Shown here: positions 26,941-35,731 of the stretch, piece after piece
How positions within the stretch are numbered: position 1 is the first letter of the stretch
How the letters are laid out: each line of letters opens with the position of its first letter
NCBI RefSeq assembly: GCF_014322795.1
Contig: NZ_JAASTT010000010.1
Location: forward strand, 59,556 to 123,555
DNA from: Paenilisteria portnoyi
GTDB lineage: Bacteria > Bacillota > Bacilli > Lactobacillales > Listeriaceae
Direction: 5' to 3'
DNA length: 64,000 nucleotides
The notes under the pieces: generated by a model
The model's input: only the letters and a program-made list of their open reading frames with translations
What the model was told of the DNA's origin: nothing
Databases searched by the model: none
Translations under genes and position numbers: made by a program

Positions 26941-27861
26941 ATGAATCATTATTCCCCCTACTTTCATTTTCCGCGCGAGGATTGGCGTAAGCTGGAAGTA
27001 AGTAAAGACCAGATGTTATCGGCGGATGAGCTAGAGGATATACGTGGTTTAAACGACCGTATCTCACTCGAAGATATCGCTGAAATATATTTACCACTCG
27101 TGAAATTACTTGCGATTCATTATCACGAGCAAATCTTCATTCACGGTGAAAAAATGGAATACTTGAAGCGGCACGCGACGCATACACCGTTCGTGATTGG
27201 TATCGCAGGTAGCGTGGCTGTTGGCAAAAGTACGACAGCGCGGGTGCTCAAAATTATGCTGGATCGCTGGTTTTCCAAAACGCGTAAGGTAGAGTTGATT
27301 ACGACGGATGGTTTTTTATATCCGAATGCGGTGCTTGAGGAAAAAGGTTTGATGGAGCGTAAGGGCTTCCCAGAGAGTTATGACCGGAGTAGATTTGTTG
27401 CTTTTTTGAGCGATTTGAAAAGTAATAAAGAGAATGTCGAAGTACCGCTTTATTCGCATTTTACGTATGATATATTGGACGAGACGCGTGTTATCAGTCA
27501 GCCAGATATCATCATTGTAGAGGGAATTAATGTGTTGCAGGTGGACCCTGAACAAGCCGTTTTTCCAAGTGATTTCTTTGATTTCACGATTTATATAGAC
27601 GCGGAAGAAAGCGAGATTAAGCGTTGGTATTTGGAGCGATTTTTCTTGCTTCGCGAGACTGCTTTCCAAGATACGAGTTCTTACTTCCATCGCTACACGA
27701 AAATAAGTGAAGTCGAAGCACGCCAGTTTGCCCTAGAAACATGGGATAAAATTAATGGTGTGAACTTGAAGGAAAACATCGAACGGACGAAATATCGCGC
27801 CCAGCTTATTTTGAAAAAAGGTGCAGATCATTTGATATCAGATGTGTATTTGAGAAAGTAG
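26941..27861 (+). CDS. coaA: Pantothenate kinase, type I
   Basis: A 306-residue kinase catalysing the first step of coenzyme A synthesis. The P-loop [12 protein letters not shown] lies near residue 90, followed by [20 protein letters not shown] and [10 protein letters not shown], all typical of prokaryotic CoaA. The second ATG (26941) gives the usual N-terminus [15 protein letters not shown] and is preferred over 26935. The Fst-type toxin-antitoxin locus begins directly behind its stop. Confidence 0.93.
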   Translation: MNHYSPYFHFPREDWRKLEVSKDQMLSADELEDIRGLNDRISLEDIAEIYLPLVKLLAIHYHEQIFIHGEKMEYLKRHATHTPFVIGIAGSVAVGKSTTARVLKIMLDRWFSKTRKVELITTDGFLYPNAVLEEKGLMERKGFPESYDRSRFVAFLSDLKSNKENVEVPLYSHFTYDILDETRVISQPDIIIVEGINVLQVDPEQAVFPSDFFDFTIYIDAEESEIKRWYLERFFLLRETAFQDTSSYFHRYTKISEVEARQFALETWDKINGVNLKENIERTKYRAQLILKKGADHLISDVYLRK

Positions 27862-27869
27862 AGAAAGAG

Positions 27870-27898
27870 TTGAAAAAGGAAAAAAAATGTGTTAAGAT
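27870..27898 (+). promoter_or_regulatory. Promoter of the antitoxin RNA (RNA II)
   Basis: TTGAAA, 17-base spacer, TAAGAT, beginning eight bases behind the coaA stop codon. Confidence 0.65.
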
Positions 27899-27911
27899 GT
27901 TTGTAGGAAAA

Positions 27912-27928
27912 AGAATCGATGGACACAC
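27912..27928 (+). repeat. Direct repeat, copy 1, in the antitoxin RNA
   Basis: AGAATCGATGGACACAC. It matches copy 2 at 28087-28104 with one substitution and one single-base gap; GGAAAA also precedes both copies. Confidence 0.8.
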
Positions 27929-27930
27929 AG

Positions 27931-27970
27931 AAAGGCCCCGAATCTGGTCAGAGACGTCGGGGCCTTTTTT
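27931..27970. terminator. Shared terminator of antitoxin RNA and toxin mRNA
   Basis: AAAGGCCCCGA pairs with TCGGGGCCTTT; a T tract follows on the plus strand, and a shorter T-rich end on the minus strand. It lies between the convergent antitoxin and toxin units. Confidence 0.85.
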
Positions 27971-27977
27971 TGCGCGA

Positions 27978-28094
27978 TTAGAACTTTGATCGTCGGCTAC
28001 TCTTGTTGCTGCGATGTTCTAACCAATACTTATAAGTGACGAGCGTTATACCTACAAGAATCGGAGCAACAATGCTGGAAAAAATCAGAATCAA
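27978..28094 (-). CDS. Fst-family type I toxin, 38 residues
   Basis: A 38-codon gene with TTG start and GGGAGGTG seven bases upstream. The peptide has one hydrophobic helix, IFSSIVAPILVGITLVTY, then WLEHR and a polar basic tail SNKSSRRSKF. The core (I/V)APIxVGxxL and the charged end match the Fst toxins of enterococcal par loci, small membrane peptides that stop growth when free of their antitoxin RNA. The gene is too short for routine gene finding. It converges on the short RNA at 27905-27970 and its start region carries the matching direct repeat. Listed as Fst-like by motif and locus architecture, not by database search. Confidence 0.8.
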   Translation of the reverse strand: MILIFSSIVAPILVGITLVTYKYWLEHRSNKSSRRSKF

Positions 28095-28104
28095 TGGAAC
28101 ACAC
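28087..28104 (+). repeat. Direct repeat, copy 2, at the toxin start codon
   Basis: AGAATCAATGGAACACAC overlaps the toxin TTG and the spacer to its ribosome binding site, so pairing with antitoxin RNA would block translation. Confidence 0.8.
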
Positions 28105-28147
28105 CTCCCTTCCGTGAAAATGGCAATTGAAGGTTGACGGCTTCTTC

Positions 28148-28156
28148 ATTATAGCA
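28148..28156 (-). promoter_or_regulatory. Extended -10 promoter of the toxin mRNA
   Basis: Minus strand TGCTATAAT is a perfect extended -10; the -35 is weak. Transcription would start near 28141 and give a toxin mRNA of about 210 bases. Confidence 0.65.
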
Positions 28157-28243
28157 CGGCTCCCTGACTAAATTAAGTCTTTATTGTAAACTTTTATTTT
28201 AATGAATTTGGAGGTTTTTCTTCCCCTATTTACAGCTTTTTAC

Positions 28244-28290
28244 TTTACTTTTATTTTTTTTAGGTTAAAATAAAAGTGAGTAATCACTCA
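28244..28290 (+). promoter_or_regulatory. Promoter and TetR-type operator of the ABC exporter operon
   Basis: TTTACT (28244-28249), 16 bases, TAAAAT (28266-28271), then the palindrome TGAGT-N4-ACTCA (28277-28290) on the transcription start. The tetR gene is the third gene of this operon, so feedback control is likely. Confidence 0.6.
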
Positions 28291-28323
28291 TTTGCAGTTT
28301 ATAACCTAGAGGAGGTTTTAGAA

Positions 28324-29049
28324 ATGGGAGAAGTAGCGATTCGTGTAGCTAATTTGGATGTGTCATTCGGGAAAAAACAGATTTTGACGGATATTGGATT
28401 GGATGTAGCGAAGGGCGAGATTTTTGGATTGATTGGTCCTTCTGGGGCTGGGAAAACGACGCTTGTGAAAGTCATTGTTGGAATGGAAAAAGGGGATTCT
28501 GGTGACGTGACGGTGCTGGATAAGCGGATGCCGAATCTTAGTGTGATTGCGAATATTGGTTACATGGCGCAGTCGGATGCGTTATATATTGATTTGACGG
28601 CAAAGGAGAACATGGAGTTTTTTGCGGCTTTGTATTCATTGAAGGGTGCAAAGCGGAAGGAACGGATTGCTTATGCGGCGAAGCTTGTGAACTTGGAAGG
28701 GGAACTGAATAAGCAGGTGAGTGATTTTTCGGGGGGCATGAAGCGGCGTTTGTCGCTGGCAATTTCGATGTTGCAGGATCCTGATGTGCTGATTTTGGAT
28801 GAGCCAACAGTTGGGATTGATCCGGAATTGCGGAAGTCGATCTGGGAGGAACTGGACATGTTGAAGGGGGAAGGCAAATGCATTCTCGTGACGACGCATG
28901 TGATGGATGAAGCGGAGAAATGTGATCGGTTAGCGATGGTCCGTGATGGAAAAATCATCGCGGTTGGGACGCCGACTGAATTGGAAGCGCAGACGTCGAC
29001 TGGGAAATTGGAAGATGCCTTTTTACAATTTGGAGGTGCGAAATCATGA
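28324..29049 (+). CDS. ABC transporter ATP-binding protein (drug-exporter type)
   Basis: A 241-residue ATPase: Walker A GPSGAGKTT near residue 40, signature FSGGMKRRLSLAISML, Walker B VLILDEPTVGIDP and switch VTTHVMDEAEK. The order and short linkers match the CcmA/DrrA exporter group. GAGGAGG precedes ATG 28324; the frame open to 28276 is leader. Its stop overlaps the permease start (ATGA). Confidence 0.88.
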   Translation: MGEVAIRVANLDVSFGKKQILTDIGLDVAKGEIFGLIGPSGAGKTTLVKVIVGMEKGDSGDVTVLDKRMPNLSVIANIGYMAQSDALYIDLTAKENMEFFAALYSLKGAKRKERIAYAAKLVNLEGELNKQVSDFSGGMKRRLSLAISMLQDPDVLILDEPTVGIDPELRKSIWEELDMLKGEGKCILVTTHVMDEAEKCDRLAMVRDGKIIAVGTPTELEAQTSTGKLEDAFLQFGGAKS

Positions 29050-30215
29050 TGCGTGTGATGGCGATTGTGAAGCGGATTGCGAATCAGTTTAGACGGGATA
29101 AAAGGACGCTAGCTTTGATGTTTATTGCGCCGCTGATTTTGATTACGTTGATTAATTATTTGTTTGATGGGGATACGGTGAAGCCGAAAATTGGCGTGGA
29201 AGGCGTATCGTCGTCGATGGTGACGCAGTTGAAGGATACGGATATGTCGGTGAAGCAATACGGTTCTGTGGGAGACGCGAAGGGGACGATAAAGTCGGAT
29301 GGGCTGGATGCGTTTGTTGTGCAGGATGGCGCGGATGTAAAACTGACTTTTGAGAATAGTGATCCTGGTGTGAGTAAGCAGATTCAGATGAAATTACAGG
29401 CGGCTTTGATGGCTGAGCAAAAGGATGCGATGAAGCAGTTGGGTGTTTCGATGCAGGAGGCGAGCGCGAAGATACAGCAGTCACTGGCCGCGATTGCTAA
29501 GCAGTATAGTGCGCAAACAGGGCAACAACTAGACATTCCAGCGGTGAATTTGAAGGTACCTGAACAACAGCAATTATCGATCGATACGGCATATATATAT
29601 GGAGATGCGGATACGACGTTTTTCGATACGATTGGGCCGATTTTCATTGGATTCTTTGTTTTCTTCTTTGTCTTTTTGATCGCGGGAATTTCGTTCTTGC
29701 GGGAGCGGACAACGGGTACTTTGGAACGATTGATGGCGACACCGATTAAGCGTTGGGAACTGGAAACGGGATATTTGCTCGGATTTGGTATTTTTGCCTT
29801 AGCGCAGTCGATTATTGTGGCGCTATACTCGATTCATGTGCTGGATATGGTGCAGGTGGGGTCGATTTGGTACGTCTTACTGATTACGTTAATGCTGGCG
29901 ATGGTTGCCTTGACGCTCGGGATCTTATTGTCGACATTTGCGAATAATGAGTTTCAAATTGTGCAATTCATTCCAATTGTGATTGTACCACAAGTATTGT
30001 TTTGTGGAATTTTCCCGCTGGAAGGCATGGCGGATTGGTTGCAGTGGATCGCTCACATTATGCCACTTTACTATGGTGCAGATGCTTTGACATCGATTAT
30101 GGTAAAAGGAGAGGGATTCAGCGGTTTTGCGACGGATTTCTATATTTTAGTCGGATTTGCGCTTGTATTCATGATTTTAAACATTTTTGCACTGAAAAAA
30201 TATCGTAAAATATAG
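29046..30215 (+). CDS. ABC-2 type transporter permease
   Basis: A 389-residue permease of the YhgE/DrrB-like ABC-2 type: one N-terminal membrane segment, an extracellular domain of about 180 residues rich in Gln and Lys, then five membrane segments starting near residue 195 (TIGPIFIGFFVFFFVFLIAGISF) with the ERTTGTLERLMATPI coupling motif. It pairs with the ATPase upstream. Probable export of a drug, lipid or peptide; substrate unknown. Confidence 0.85.
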   Translation: MMRVMAIVKRIANQFRRDKRTLALMFIAPLILITLINYLFDGDTVKPKIGVEGVSSSMVTQLKDTDMSVKQYGSVGDAKGTIKSDGLDAFVVQDGADVKLTFENSDPGVSKQIQMKLQAALMAEQKDAMKQLGVSMQEASAKIQQSLAAIAKQYSAQTGQQLDIPAVNLKVPEQQQLSIDTAYIYGDADTTFFDTIGPIFIGFFVFFFVFLIAGISFLRERTTGTLERLMATPIKRWELETGYLLGFGIFALAQSIIVALYSIHVLDMVQVGSIWYVLLITLMLAMVALTLGILLSTFANNEFQIVQFIPIVIVPQVLFCGIFPLEGMADWLQWIAHIMPLYYGADALTSIMVKGEGFSGFATDFYILVGFALVFMILNIFALKKYRKI

Positions 30216-30230
30216 AAAGGAATGGCGGCA

Positions 30231-30884
30231 ATGGCTGAAAGTAAAGACATTCTGACGCAAATGTTAGAGGTGGCAGAGCAGGATAAAAAAATGAGCGAGA
30301 AGCAGAAAAAAATTGTGGCAGCTGCGATTGAATTGTTTGCGGAACGTGGTTTTGCAGCAACGTCAACAAGTGAAATTGCGAAGCGCGCTGGTGTTGCGGA
30401 AGGGACGATTTTTAGGCATTATAAGACGAAAAAGGATTTGCTGACGTCGATTACGGTGCCGATTATGATTGATAGTGTGGCCCCATTTTTAGCGCAGGCT
30501 TTTGTAGCGGAGGTTTTTGAGCAGGAATATCCTGATTTCCGGACTTTTTTAACAGCGCTTGTGAGGAATCGGTTTGAGTTTGCCCGCGAGAATAGTCAGG
30601 TGATTAAGATTTATATGCAGGAATTACTGTATCACGAGGAGATGCGAGAGCAGTTTTCAAAGGTGTTTATGGTGCATGTGAAGGGGCAGTTTGATCGGAT
30701 TATTGGCTTTTATAAAGAGGGCGGGGAAATTAATGAGATGCCGAATAGTACGATTATGCGGGCGCTGATTACGAATATTGTTGGGTTTTTGGTGACTCGG
30801 TTTATGATTATGCCAAACGCTGAGTGGGATGATAATGCAGAGATTGAGCAGACTGTGAGTTGTATATTGAACGGGATAAGTTAG
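30231..30884 (+). CDS. TetR/AcrR-family transcriptional regulator
   Basis: A 217-residue regulator. The TetR helix-turn-helix KKIVAAAIELFAERGFAATSTSEIAKRAGVAEGTIFRHYKTKKDLL spans residues 23-70; the rest is a ligand-binding helical domain. It ends the ABC exporter operon and presumably binds the palindrome at 28277-28290. ATG 30231 has AGAAAGGA at a proper distance; ATG 30222 is too close to it. Confidence 0.85.
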   Translation: MAESKDILTQMLEVAEQDKKMSEKQKKIVAAAIELFAERGFAATSTSEIAKRAGVAEGTIFRHYKTKKDLLTSITVPIMIDSVAPFLAQAFVAEVFEQEYPDFRTFLTALVRNRFEFARENSQVIKIYMQELLYHEEMREQFSKVFMVHVKGQFDRIIGFYKEGGEINEMPNSTIMRALITNIVGFLVTRFMIMPNAEWDDNAEIEQTVSCILNGIS

Positions 30885-30929
30885 CAAAAAGAAGGATGGG
30901 AGGCCATCCTTCTTTTTGCTAATTTTTTC
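30881..30929. terminator. Terminator of the ABC exporter operon
   Basis: TTAGCAAAAAGAAGGATGG pairs with CCATCCTTCTTTTTGCTAA, then TTTTTT. The following 230 bases up to the next terminator show no gene. Confidence 0.9.
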
Positions 30930-31164
30930 TAGAATCGGCGACAATGTGAATGCCATCCATATGCACTTGTTAAAAATCGATTTTTAGACGAAAAAATAGC
31001 GACCGAAAATCTTGAAACCCTAGTTATACCAGTACTTCATAAAGTGAACTATTATTTCTATTTCGAGCTATGCGACATATCATACTCCTAAATCTGAGAG
31101 AAGTAAGCCTTAAATTAAAATAATTTTTTAAAGCGTGGAGGAGCCTCGATTTTTGGACAAAATA

Positions 31165-31202
31165 AAAAGACGGCAAGAAGTCTAAAAACTTCCTTCCGTC
31201 TC
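31165..31202 (-). terminator. Terminator of the symporter gene
   Basis: Minus strand AGACGGAAGGAAGT pairs with ACTTCTTGCCGTCT, followed by TTTT. Confidence 0.75.
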
Positions 31203-31212
31203 ACATATACAT

Positions 31213-32451
31213 TTAGGCAAACTGTTTCGAAAGCCAATTCTTACCTTCTACAAAACGACTAACAAGCATCGCACAAACCGTGTTTCCTGTGGAATTCAAT
31301 AATGTTGCAGGTATATCAATTATTGTACTAATAATCATAATCGTCCCAACGAGTTCAGGATTGAAACCAAACACCGCACAAATCATCAATTCCCCAGTCA
31401 TACCACCACTTGGAATCGCACCCATTACAGCACCAACAAGGAAGGCGACACCAATAATTGCGAGAATGCTCATCGGTGAGGTCATATCTTTCCCGAACAA
31501 TGTAAACAGGAAGATAATCTTGATAATACCACCCATAACAGAGCCATCCTTGTGCGTATTAGCCCCAAGAGGAATGACGGTCTCCGCAATATCATCGGGA
31601 ACGCCCATTTTTTTCGTCGCTTGCAAGTTAACCGGAATACAAGCCGCGCTCGATGATGTAGCAATCGCTGTAATCGAAGGCGTGATAACGTTTTTCCAGT
31701 ATACTTTGACACCCAACGGACCACCCGCGATAAAAGCGTACAAGGTGAAGGCGCCAAAATAATAAATAACCGCCAGCACTAAATAAAGCAAGAAAGAGTT
31801 CAAATAACCATTAATAATCTGCGGTCCAAGTTTTCCGACTGTATCCGCAAAGTAACAACCAAGACCAATTGGCGCGGCGTACATAATAACCTTCACCATT
31901 TTTAAAATAACTTCCGTACCAGCGTTCAAGAAATCCGCCACCGGTTTTCCTTTCGCACCTGCCATCGATGTAGCAAGGCCTAGAAGGATCGAAAAGACAA
32001 TCAATGGCAATAAGTTAGATTTAGAGAATAAGTCTAGAAAATCAGGCACTGTGAACGTTTTGACAATAGTTTCGCCAATCGTCGAAGCAGTCGCCTCTGG
32101 AGCAGCCGGTAAGTTCTTGATAATCTGCGACATATCGACACCTTTAAGTGGATTATAAATCGTCGTACCAACAAATGCGATCACAGCAGCAATCAAGGCC
32201 GTCGTAAAGAATACCGCAAAAATGGTACCCATAATTTTACCAAGACGCTTCATTCCTTGCATGTTCGCGATAGCACTCGAAACACTCAAGAATACAAGTG
32301 GCACAATCACGACAAACATCAAATTAAGAAATAATTCCCCAATTGGCCGCACCACCGATGCCTTATCTCCAAAAATAAGGCCAGCCGCACCACCGAGGAT
32401 AATTCCAGCGATTAAGAATAAACTGAATGCGTAGTTTTTTAGTATTTTCAT
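31213..32451 (-). CDS. Dicarboxylate/amino acid:cation symporter (DAACS family)
   Basis: A 412-residue transporter. The DAACS hallmarks are visible: the serine-rich hairpin ATSSSAACIPVNLQA, PLGANTHKDGSVMGG and the later MIISTIIDIPATLLNSTGNTV segment, with eight membrane helices and two re-entrant loops expected. It imports glutamate, aspartate, serine or a dicarboxylate with sodium or protons; NTHKDG in place of the usual NxDG leans towards the SstT-like or divergent branch. GGGAGG precedes the ATG. Confidence 0.85.
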   Translation of the reverse strand: MKILKNYAFSLFLIAGIILGGAAGLIFGDKASVVRPIGELFLNLMFVVIVPLVFLSVSSAIANMQGMKRLGKIMGTIFAVFFTTALIAAVIAFVGTTIYNPLKGVDMSQIIKNLPAAPEATASTIGETIVKTFTVPDFLDLFSKSNLLPLIVFSILLGLATSMAGAKGKPVADFLNAGTEVILKMVKVIMYAAPIGLGCYFADTVGKLGPQIINGYLNSFLLYLVLAVIYYFGAFTLYAFIAGGPLGVKVYWKNVITPSITAIATSSSAACIPVNLQATKKMGVPDDIAETVIPLGANTHKDGSVMGGIIKIIFLFTLFGKDMTSPMSILAIIGVAFLVGAVMGAIPSGGMTGELMICAVFGFNPELVGTIMIISTIIDIPATLLNSTGNTVCAMLVSRFVEGKNWLSKQFA

Positions 32452-32528
32452 TATGTAGTAAACCTCCCTTTATCTTTTTATAGAATAGCATTTTAAAGCG
32501 CGAAAGGGAAGTGATTTTATAAAGAAAA

Positions 32529-32568
32529 AGGCTCCAATCCTAAAAATTGCTTAGAATCGGAGCCTTGA
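32529..32568 (-). terminator. Terminator of ltaS
   Basis: Minus strand AAGGCTCCGATTCTAAG pairs with the complementary arm near 32533-32549 and runs into a T tract, just beyond the stop codon. Confidence 0.8.
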
Positions 32569-32570
32569 TA

Positions 32571-34559
32571 TTATTTCGTTTCTGTAGATGTCTCGTCTGT
32601 GCTTTCCTTGTCAGTACTCGTTGTTTTATTCTTGTTGTTGTAGTTATACTTCGAAGGATCTGTCTTCTTGAAGCCTTCCGGTGTGTAGAAACGTAGCAAA
32701 TCGCCTTGTAACACTTCATCGGAAAGTTCTAGCTCTTTGGCAACATTGTCTTTCGTTGCTTTCATAGCATCTGTCTCGGTTGTGATTTCTTCGCCTGTTT
32801 TCTGATTGTAGAACTTGCCACCAATCATAGAATAAGCAGGAGTAATGAAATCACCGTTTCGGAATGGAACAACTTGTTTGGCATCTTTAGAAAGTAAGTC
32901 ATTACCTAGCTGCACGTAGTTTTTCGTATCTGTACCTAGCAAGTGAAGTAGTGTTGGTAAAATATCGATTTCACCGCCGTACGTATCTTTTACGCCACCT
33001 TCAACGCCAGGAACACGAACCATGAATGGCACACGTTGCGCTTGAGCGTTTTGGTAAGCATCGTAATCCGTACCAAGCACTTTACTCATAGCTTGCGCGT
33101 GATTGTCAGAAATACCGTAGTGATCGCCGTACATCACGATAACCGAGTTCTCATACAAACCGCTATCTTTCAAATATTGCACGAAACTTTTCACAGATTC
33201 ATCTAAATAACGCGCTGTTTGGAAGTAACTATCCACCGAAGCATCACCAGTCTCAGCCGGTTTAATCGTTGCTTCATCTTCTGAAATTGGGTAAGGGAAG
33301 TGATTCGTTAACGTGATAAACTTCGCGTAAAACGGTTGTTTCAATGTCTCAATATATTTCTCTGATTCTTGGAAGAACGGCTTATCTTTCAATCCGTAGT
33401 TGGAAACATCTTTTTCGTTCATGTCATAATAGCTAGCATCGAAGAAATGATTATAACCGAACTGCTTGTAAATTTCGTCGCGATTCCAGAAACTCTTATA
33501 GTTACCATGGAAAACCGCTGAATCATAGCCTTGCTGACCTAAAATCGCAGGCGCTGATTGATACGTATTCTTACCTTTTGTCGAGAAGGCAGAACCTTGT
33601 GGAAGTCCGAATAAAGAATTCTCAAGCATCATTTCGGCATCGGAAGTTTTCCCTTGACCGGTTTGATGGTAGAAATTCGTGAAACTAAATGTATTTTTGT
33701 CCTTAAAGAACGAGTTAATAAATGGTGTAACCTCTTCACCGTGCAGTTTGTAGCCAATCAAGAACTGCTGGAAACTCTCCAAGTGAATGTAAATCACGTT
33801 TTTACCCTTCGCTTTACCAAAATACTCTGGGTTCGGCGTGGCATAATTCGATTTCGTATAGTTCAACACTTCATTGACATCGCTACTATCGGCGAGGGCA
33901 CGCTGCGTCGAGTTCTGCGTACTTTTCACTGCGTCATACAGCTGGAAGTTCGTCATACCAAGATATTTCACGATATACGTCCGGTCAAAAGTACGAGTTA
34001 ACAGCTCTGGACGATCGATCTCAGCAAGACCTAAGTTAGCGAAGAACATCGCGACACCTAGCACCAAGACACCAACCGTTTTACGAGCACGAATACGCGC
34101 TTCTTTATTCGGTTTCACAACGCGGAACACCAATAATCCGATAAGGAAAATGATATCCAAGAAGTAAAGCGCATCAGTCCAGTTCATTAACGCGCCGATA
34201 CTACCACTCTGTTCGCCAAGGCTTGACGCCTCTTTAATGTTTGGCAGTGTAATAAAATCACTGAAGAACCGGTAGTAAACCATGTTCGCAAACAAGACGA
34301 TAGTTAATAGTAGATCGATGATGATAATCCAGACAAACGAGCGTCGACCTTTTGCAAATAAGGCAAGTCCCATAAAGAACACAGCCGAACTCAGCGGATT
34401 AATAAGTAATAAAAATTGTTGCATGGCATTCTCGATACCAAGATTAAATTCAGTTTGATAAGCAATATACGTTTTTAGCCAGAATAGAATGACGGCTAGA
34501 ATAAAAAATCCGTAGTTCTTACTTAAGAAGCTGAGGACTTTTCCTTTCCATTCGTTCAT
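32571..34559 (-). CDS. ltaS: Lipoteichoic acid synthase
   Basis: A 662-residue enzyme that polymerises glycerol phosphate from phosphatidylglycerol on the outer membrane face. Five N-terminal membrane segments precede the extracellular sulfatase-like domain. Its metal and catalytic residues are present: Glu in VIYIHLESFQQF, the nucleophile Thr in QGKTSDAEMMLENS and the Asp-His pair in MYGDHYG. A Ser/Thr/Glu-rich tail (residues 640-662) is an addition. The gene is monocistronic. Confidence 0.92.
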   Translation of the reverse strand: MNEWKGKVLSFLSKNYGFFILAVILFWLKTYIAYQTEFNLGIENAMQQFLLLINPLSSAVFFMGLALFAKGRRSFVWIIIIDLLLTIVLFANMVYYRFFSDFITLPNIKEASSLGEQSGSIGALMNWTDALYFLDIIFLIGLLVFRVVKPNKEARIRARKTVGVLVLGVAMFFANLGLAEIDRPELLTRTFDRTYIVKYLGMTNFQLYDAVKSTQNSTQRALADSSDVNEVLNYTKSNYATPNPEYFGKAKGKNVIYIHLESFQQFLIGYKLHGEEVTPFINSFFKDKNTFSFTNFYHQTGQGKTSDAEMMLENSLFGLPQGSAFSTKGKNTYQSAPAILGQQGYDSAVFHGNYKSFWNRDEIYKQFGYNHFFDASYYDMNEKDVSNYGLKDKPFFQESEKYIETLKQPFYAKFITLTNHFPYPISEDEATIKPAETGDASVDSYFQTARYLDESVKSFVQYLKDSGLYENSVIVMYGDHYGISDNHAQAMSKVLGTDYDAYQNAQAQRVPFMVRVPGVEGGVKDTYGGEIDILPTLLHLLGTDTKNYVQLGNDLLSKDAKQVVPFRNGDFITPAYSMIGGKFYNQKTGEEITTETDAMKATKDNVAKELELSDEVLQGDLLRFYTPEGFKKTDPSKYNYNNKNKTTSTDKESTDETSTETK

Positions 34560-34560
34560 A

Positions 34561-35000
34561 GTTCACCTCTCCTAATACTCTATGTGAGTAAGTACTTTCA
34601 TATAATAGAATAAAAAAAACTGGGCTCTATATGTAAGAAGCGTTACGCTAATTCCAAACCCACGTTAATCTAATTGTAACATAACTTTAACAAAAACAAA
34701 ACTAAAAAACATGCGTCTAGAGACCGAGTTCATGTAAGAATGCCTTCGTGGCGCGGAATATCGCTATTTGGATGGGATGTGTTGGGTGGTTTATTAAGGA
34801 ATGGACTGGGGAATATAGGAAGGAGTTGGCGTGTATAAAAAAGAACGTAGCGTTGGTAGTTCCATCTGGGCTTTGTATCAAGTTAAGCATCTGTGGATCC
34901 AGCTTCAAAAGCCAGCCTTTCGAAAATTTCGAGGCTAACGGGCTTTCTTAGCTTTTCAATGTTGCATTAGACACTAAATCTACTATATAATAAAAAGAAC
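34561..35000. other. Intergenic stretch without a clear gene
   Basis: About 440 bases between ltaS and srtA. It holds a perfect 11-bp palindrome AGCGTTACGCT near 34640 in the ltaS leader, a hairpin at about 34906-34947, and on the minus strand 34883-34960 a 25-codon fragment (IEKLRKPVSLEIFERLAFEA then GSTDA, stop) that looks protein-like but has no start. I cannot assign any of it. Confidence 0.4.
34962..34991 (+). promoter_or_regulatory. Promoter of srtA
   Basis: TTGCAT, 18-base spacer, consensus TATAAT, 28 bases before the start codon. Confidence 0.6.
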
Positions 35001-35018
35001 AGCAAGGAGGAATATATA

Positions 35019-35678
35019 TTGAAGAAAACGATTGCCATTATCATTTTAATAGTTGGGTTACTTCTTGTGCTTTCGCCGTTCATTAAAAGCGGGATTGTGA
35101 AGTACCTAAGTGAACGGGATTCGGTAACGAATTACAGTGCAGAAACGATTGAAAAAAATAATGACAGAGATGCGAACTTTGATTTCGCGAGCGTCGAATT
35201 ACCGTCGATGACATCGGTTGTGAAAGGGGCAGCGGATTATGACAAAAATGCCGTTGTAGGCTCGATTGCTATTCCGAGTGTGGATCTTAGTTTGATGGTC
35301 TTAAAAGGAACAAACACGGCGAATTTACTTGCTGGTGCGACGACGATGCGATCGGATCAGGTCATGGGGAAAGGAAATTACCCACTTGCCGGACATCACA
35401 TGCGCAACGGCTCGATGTTATTTGGTCCAGTGATGAACGTGAAAGAAGGCGCCAAGGTGTATTTGACCGATTTGACGAATTTGTACACGTATGAAGTGAC
35501 GAATACAAAAATCGTGAAAGATACAGAAGTTGGCGTGATTGATGATACGCAAGAGCCGCAGATTACGCTGGTCACGTGCGATGTTGCGACGGAGACGGAT
35601 CAACGTTTTATTGCAACAGGGAAATTGGTTTCGACAGAGAAGCTGACGAAAGAGAAGAAAGAAAAATATTTTGAATAA
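35019..35678 (+). CDS. srtA: Class A sortase
   Basis: A 219-residue transpeptidase that links LPXTG proteins to peptidoglycan. An N-terminal membrane anchor is followed by the catalytic triad: His in LAGHHM, Cys in ITLVTCDVATETDQ and Arg in QRFIATG. The start is TTG 35019 with AAGGAGG eight bases upstream. None of the proteins in this window carries an LPXTG motif, so its substrates lie elsewhere. Confidence 0.93.
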   Translation: MKKTIAIIILIVGLLLVLSPFIKSGIVKYLSERDSVTNYSAETIEKNNDRDANFDFASVELPSMTSVVKGAADYDKNAVVGSIAIPSVDLSLMVLKGTNTANLLAGATTMRSDQVMGKGNYPLAGHHMRNGSMLFGPVMNVKEGAKVYLTDLTNLYTYEVTNTKIVKDTEVGVIDDTQEPQITLVTCDVATETDQRFIATGKLVSTEKLTKEKKEKYFE

Positions 35679-35687
35679 GATTTCGGA

Positions 35688-35731
35688 ATGCGCCACATGG
35701 GATTTAGATTCTATGTGGCGTATTTTTTTGT
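35688..35731 (+). terminator. Terminator of srtA
   Basis: TGCGCCACAT pairs with ATGTGGCGTA around GGGATTTAGATTCT, then TTTTTTT. Confidence 0.85.

Larger units (their letters stand above)
27905..27970 (+). ncRNA. Putative antitoxin RNA of an Fst/par-type type I toxin-antitoxin system
   Basis: A transcript of about 66 bases is predicted from the promoter at 27870-27898 to the terminator at 27931-27970. It contains no sensible reading frame. Its 5' half carries AGAATCGATGGACACAC (27912-27928), a direct repeat of AGAATCAATGGAACACAC at 28087-28104, which is the start-codon region of the convergent toxin mRNA. As RNA it would pair with the toxin mRNA both there and through the shared terminator. 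This is the arrangement and size of RNA II in the pAD1 par locus. Confidence 0.75.

Noticed and set aside
30950..31010. Sequence TTTTTAGACGAAAA shared with 57970-57985
   Set aside because: The shared stretch is short and AT-rich; flanks do not match, so a dispersed repeat is not supported.
34748..34951. 67-codon plus-strand open frame between ltaS and srtA
   Set aside because: No ribosome binding site and no recognisable composition or motif.
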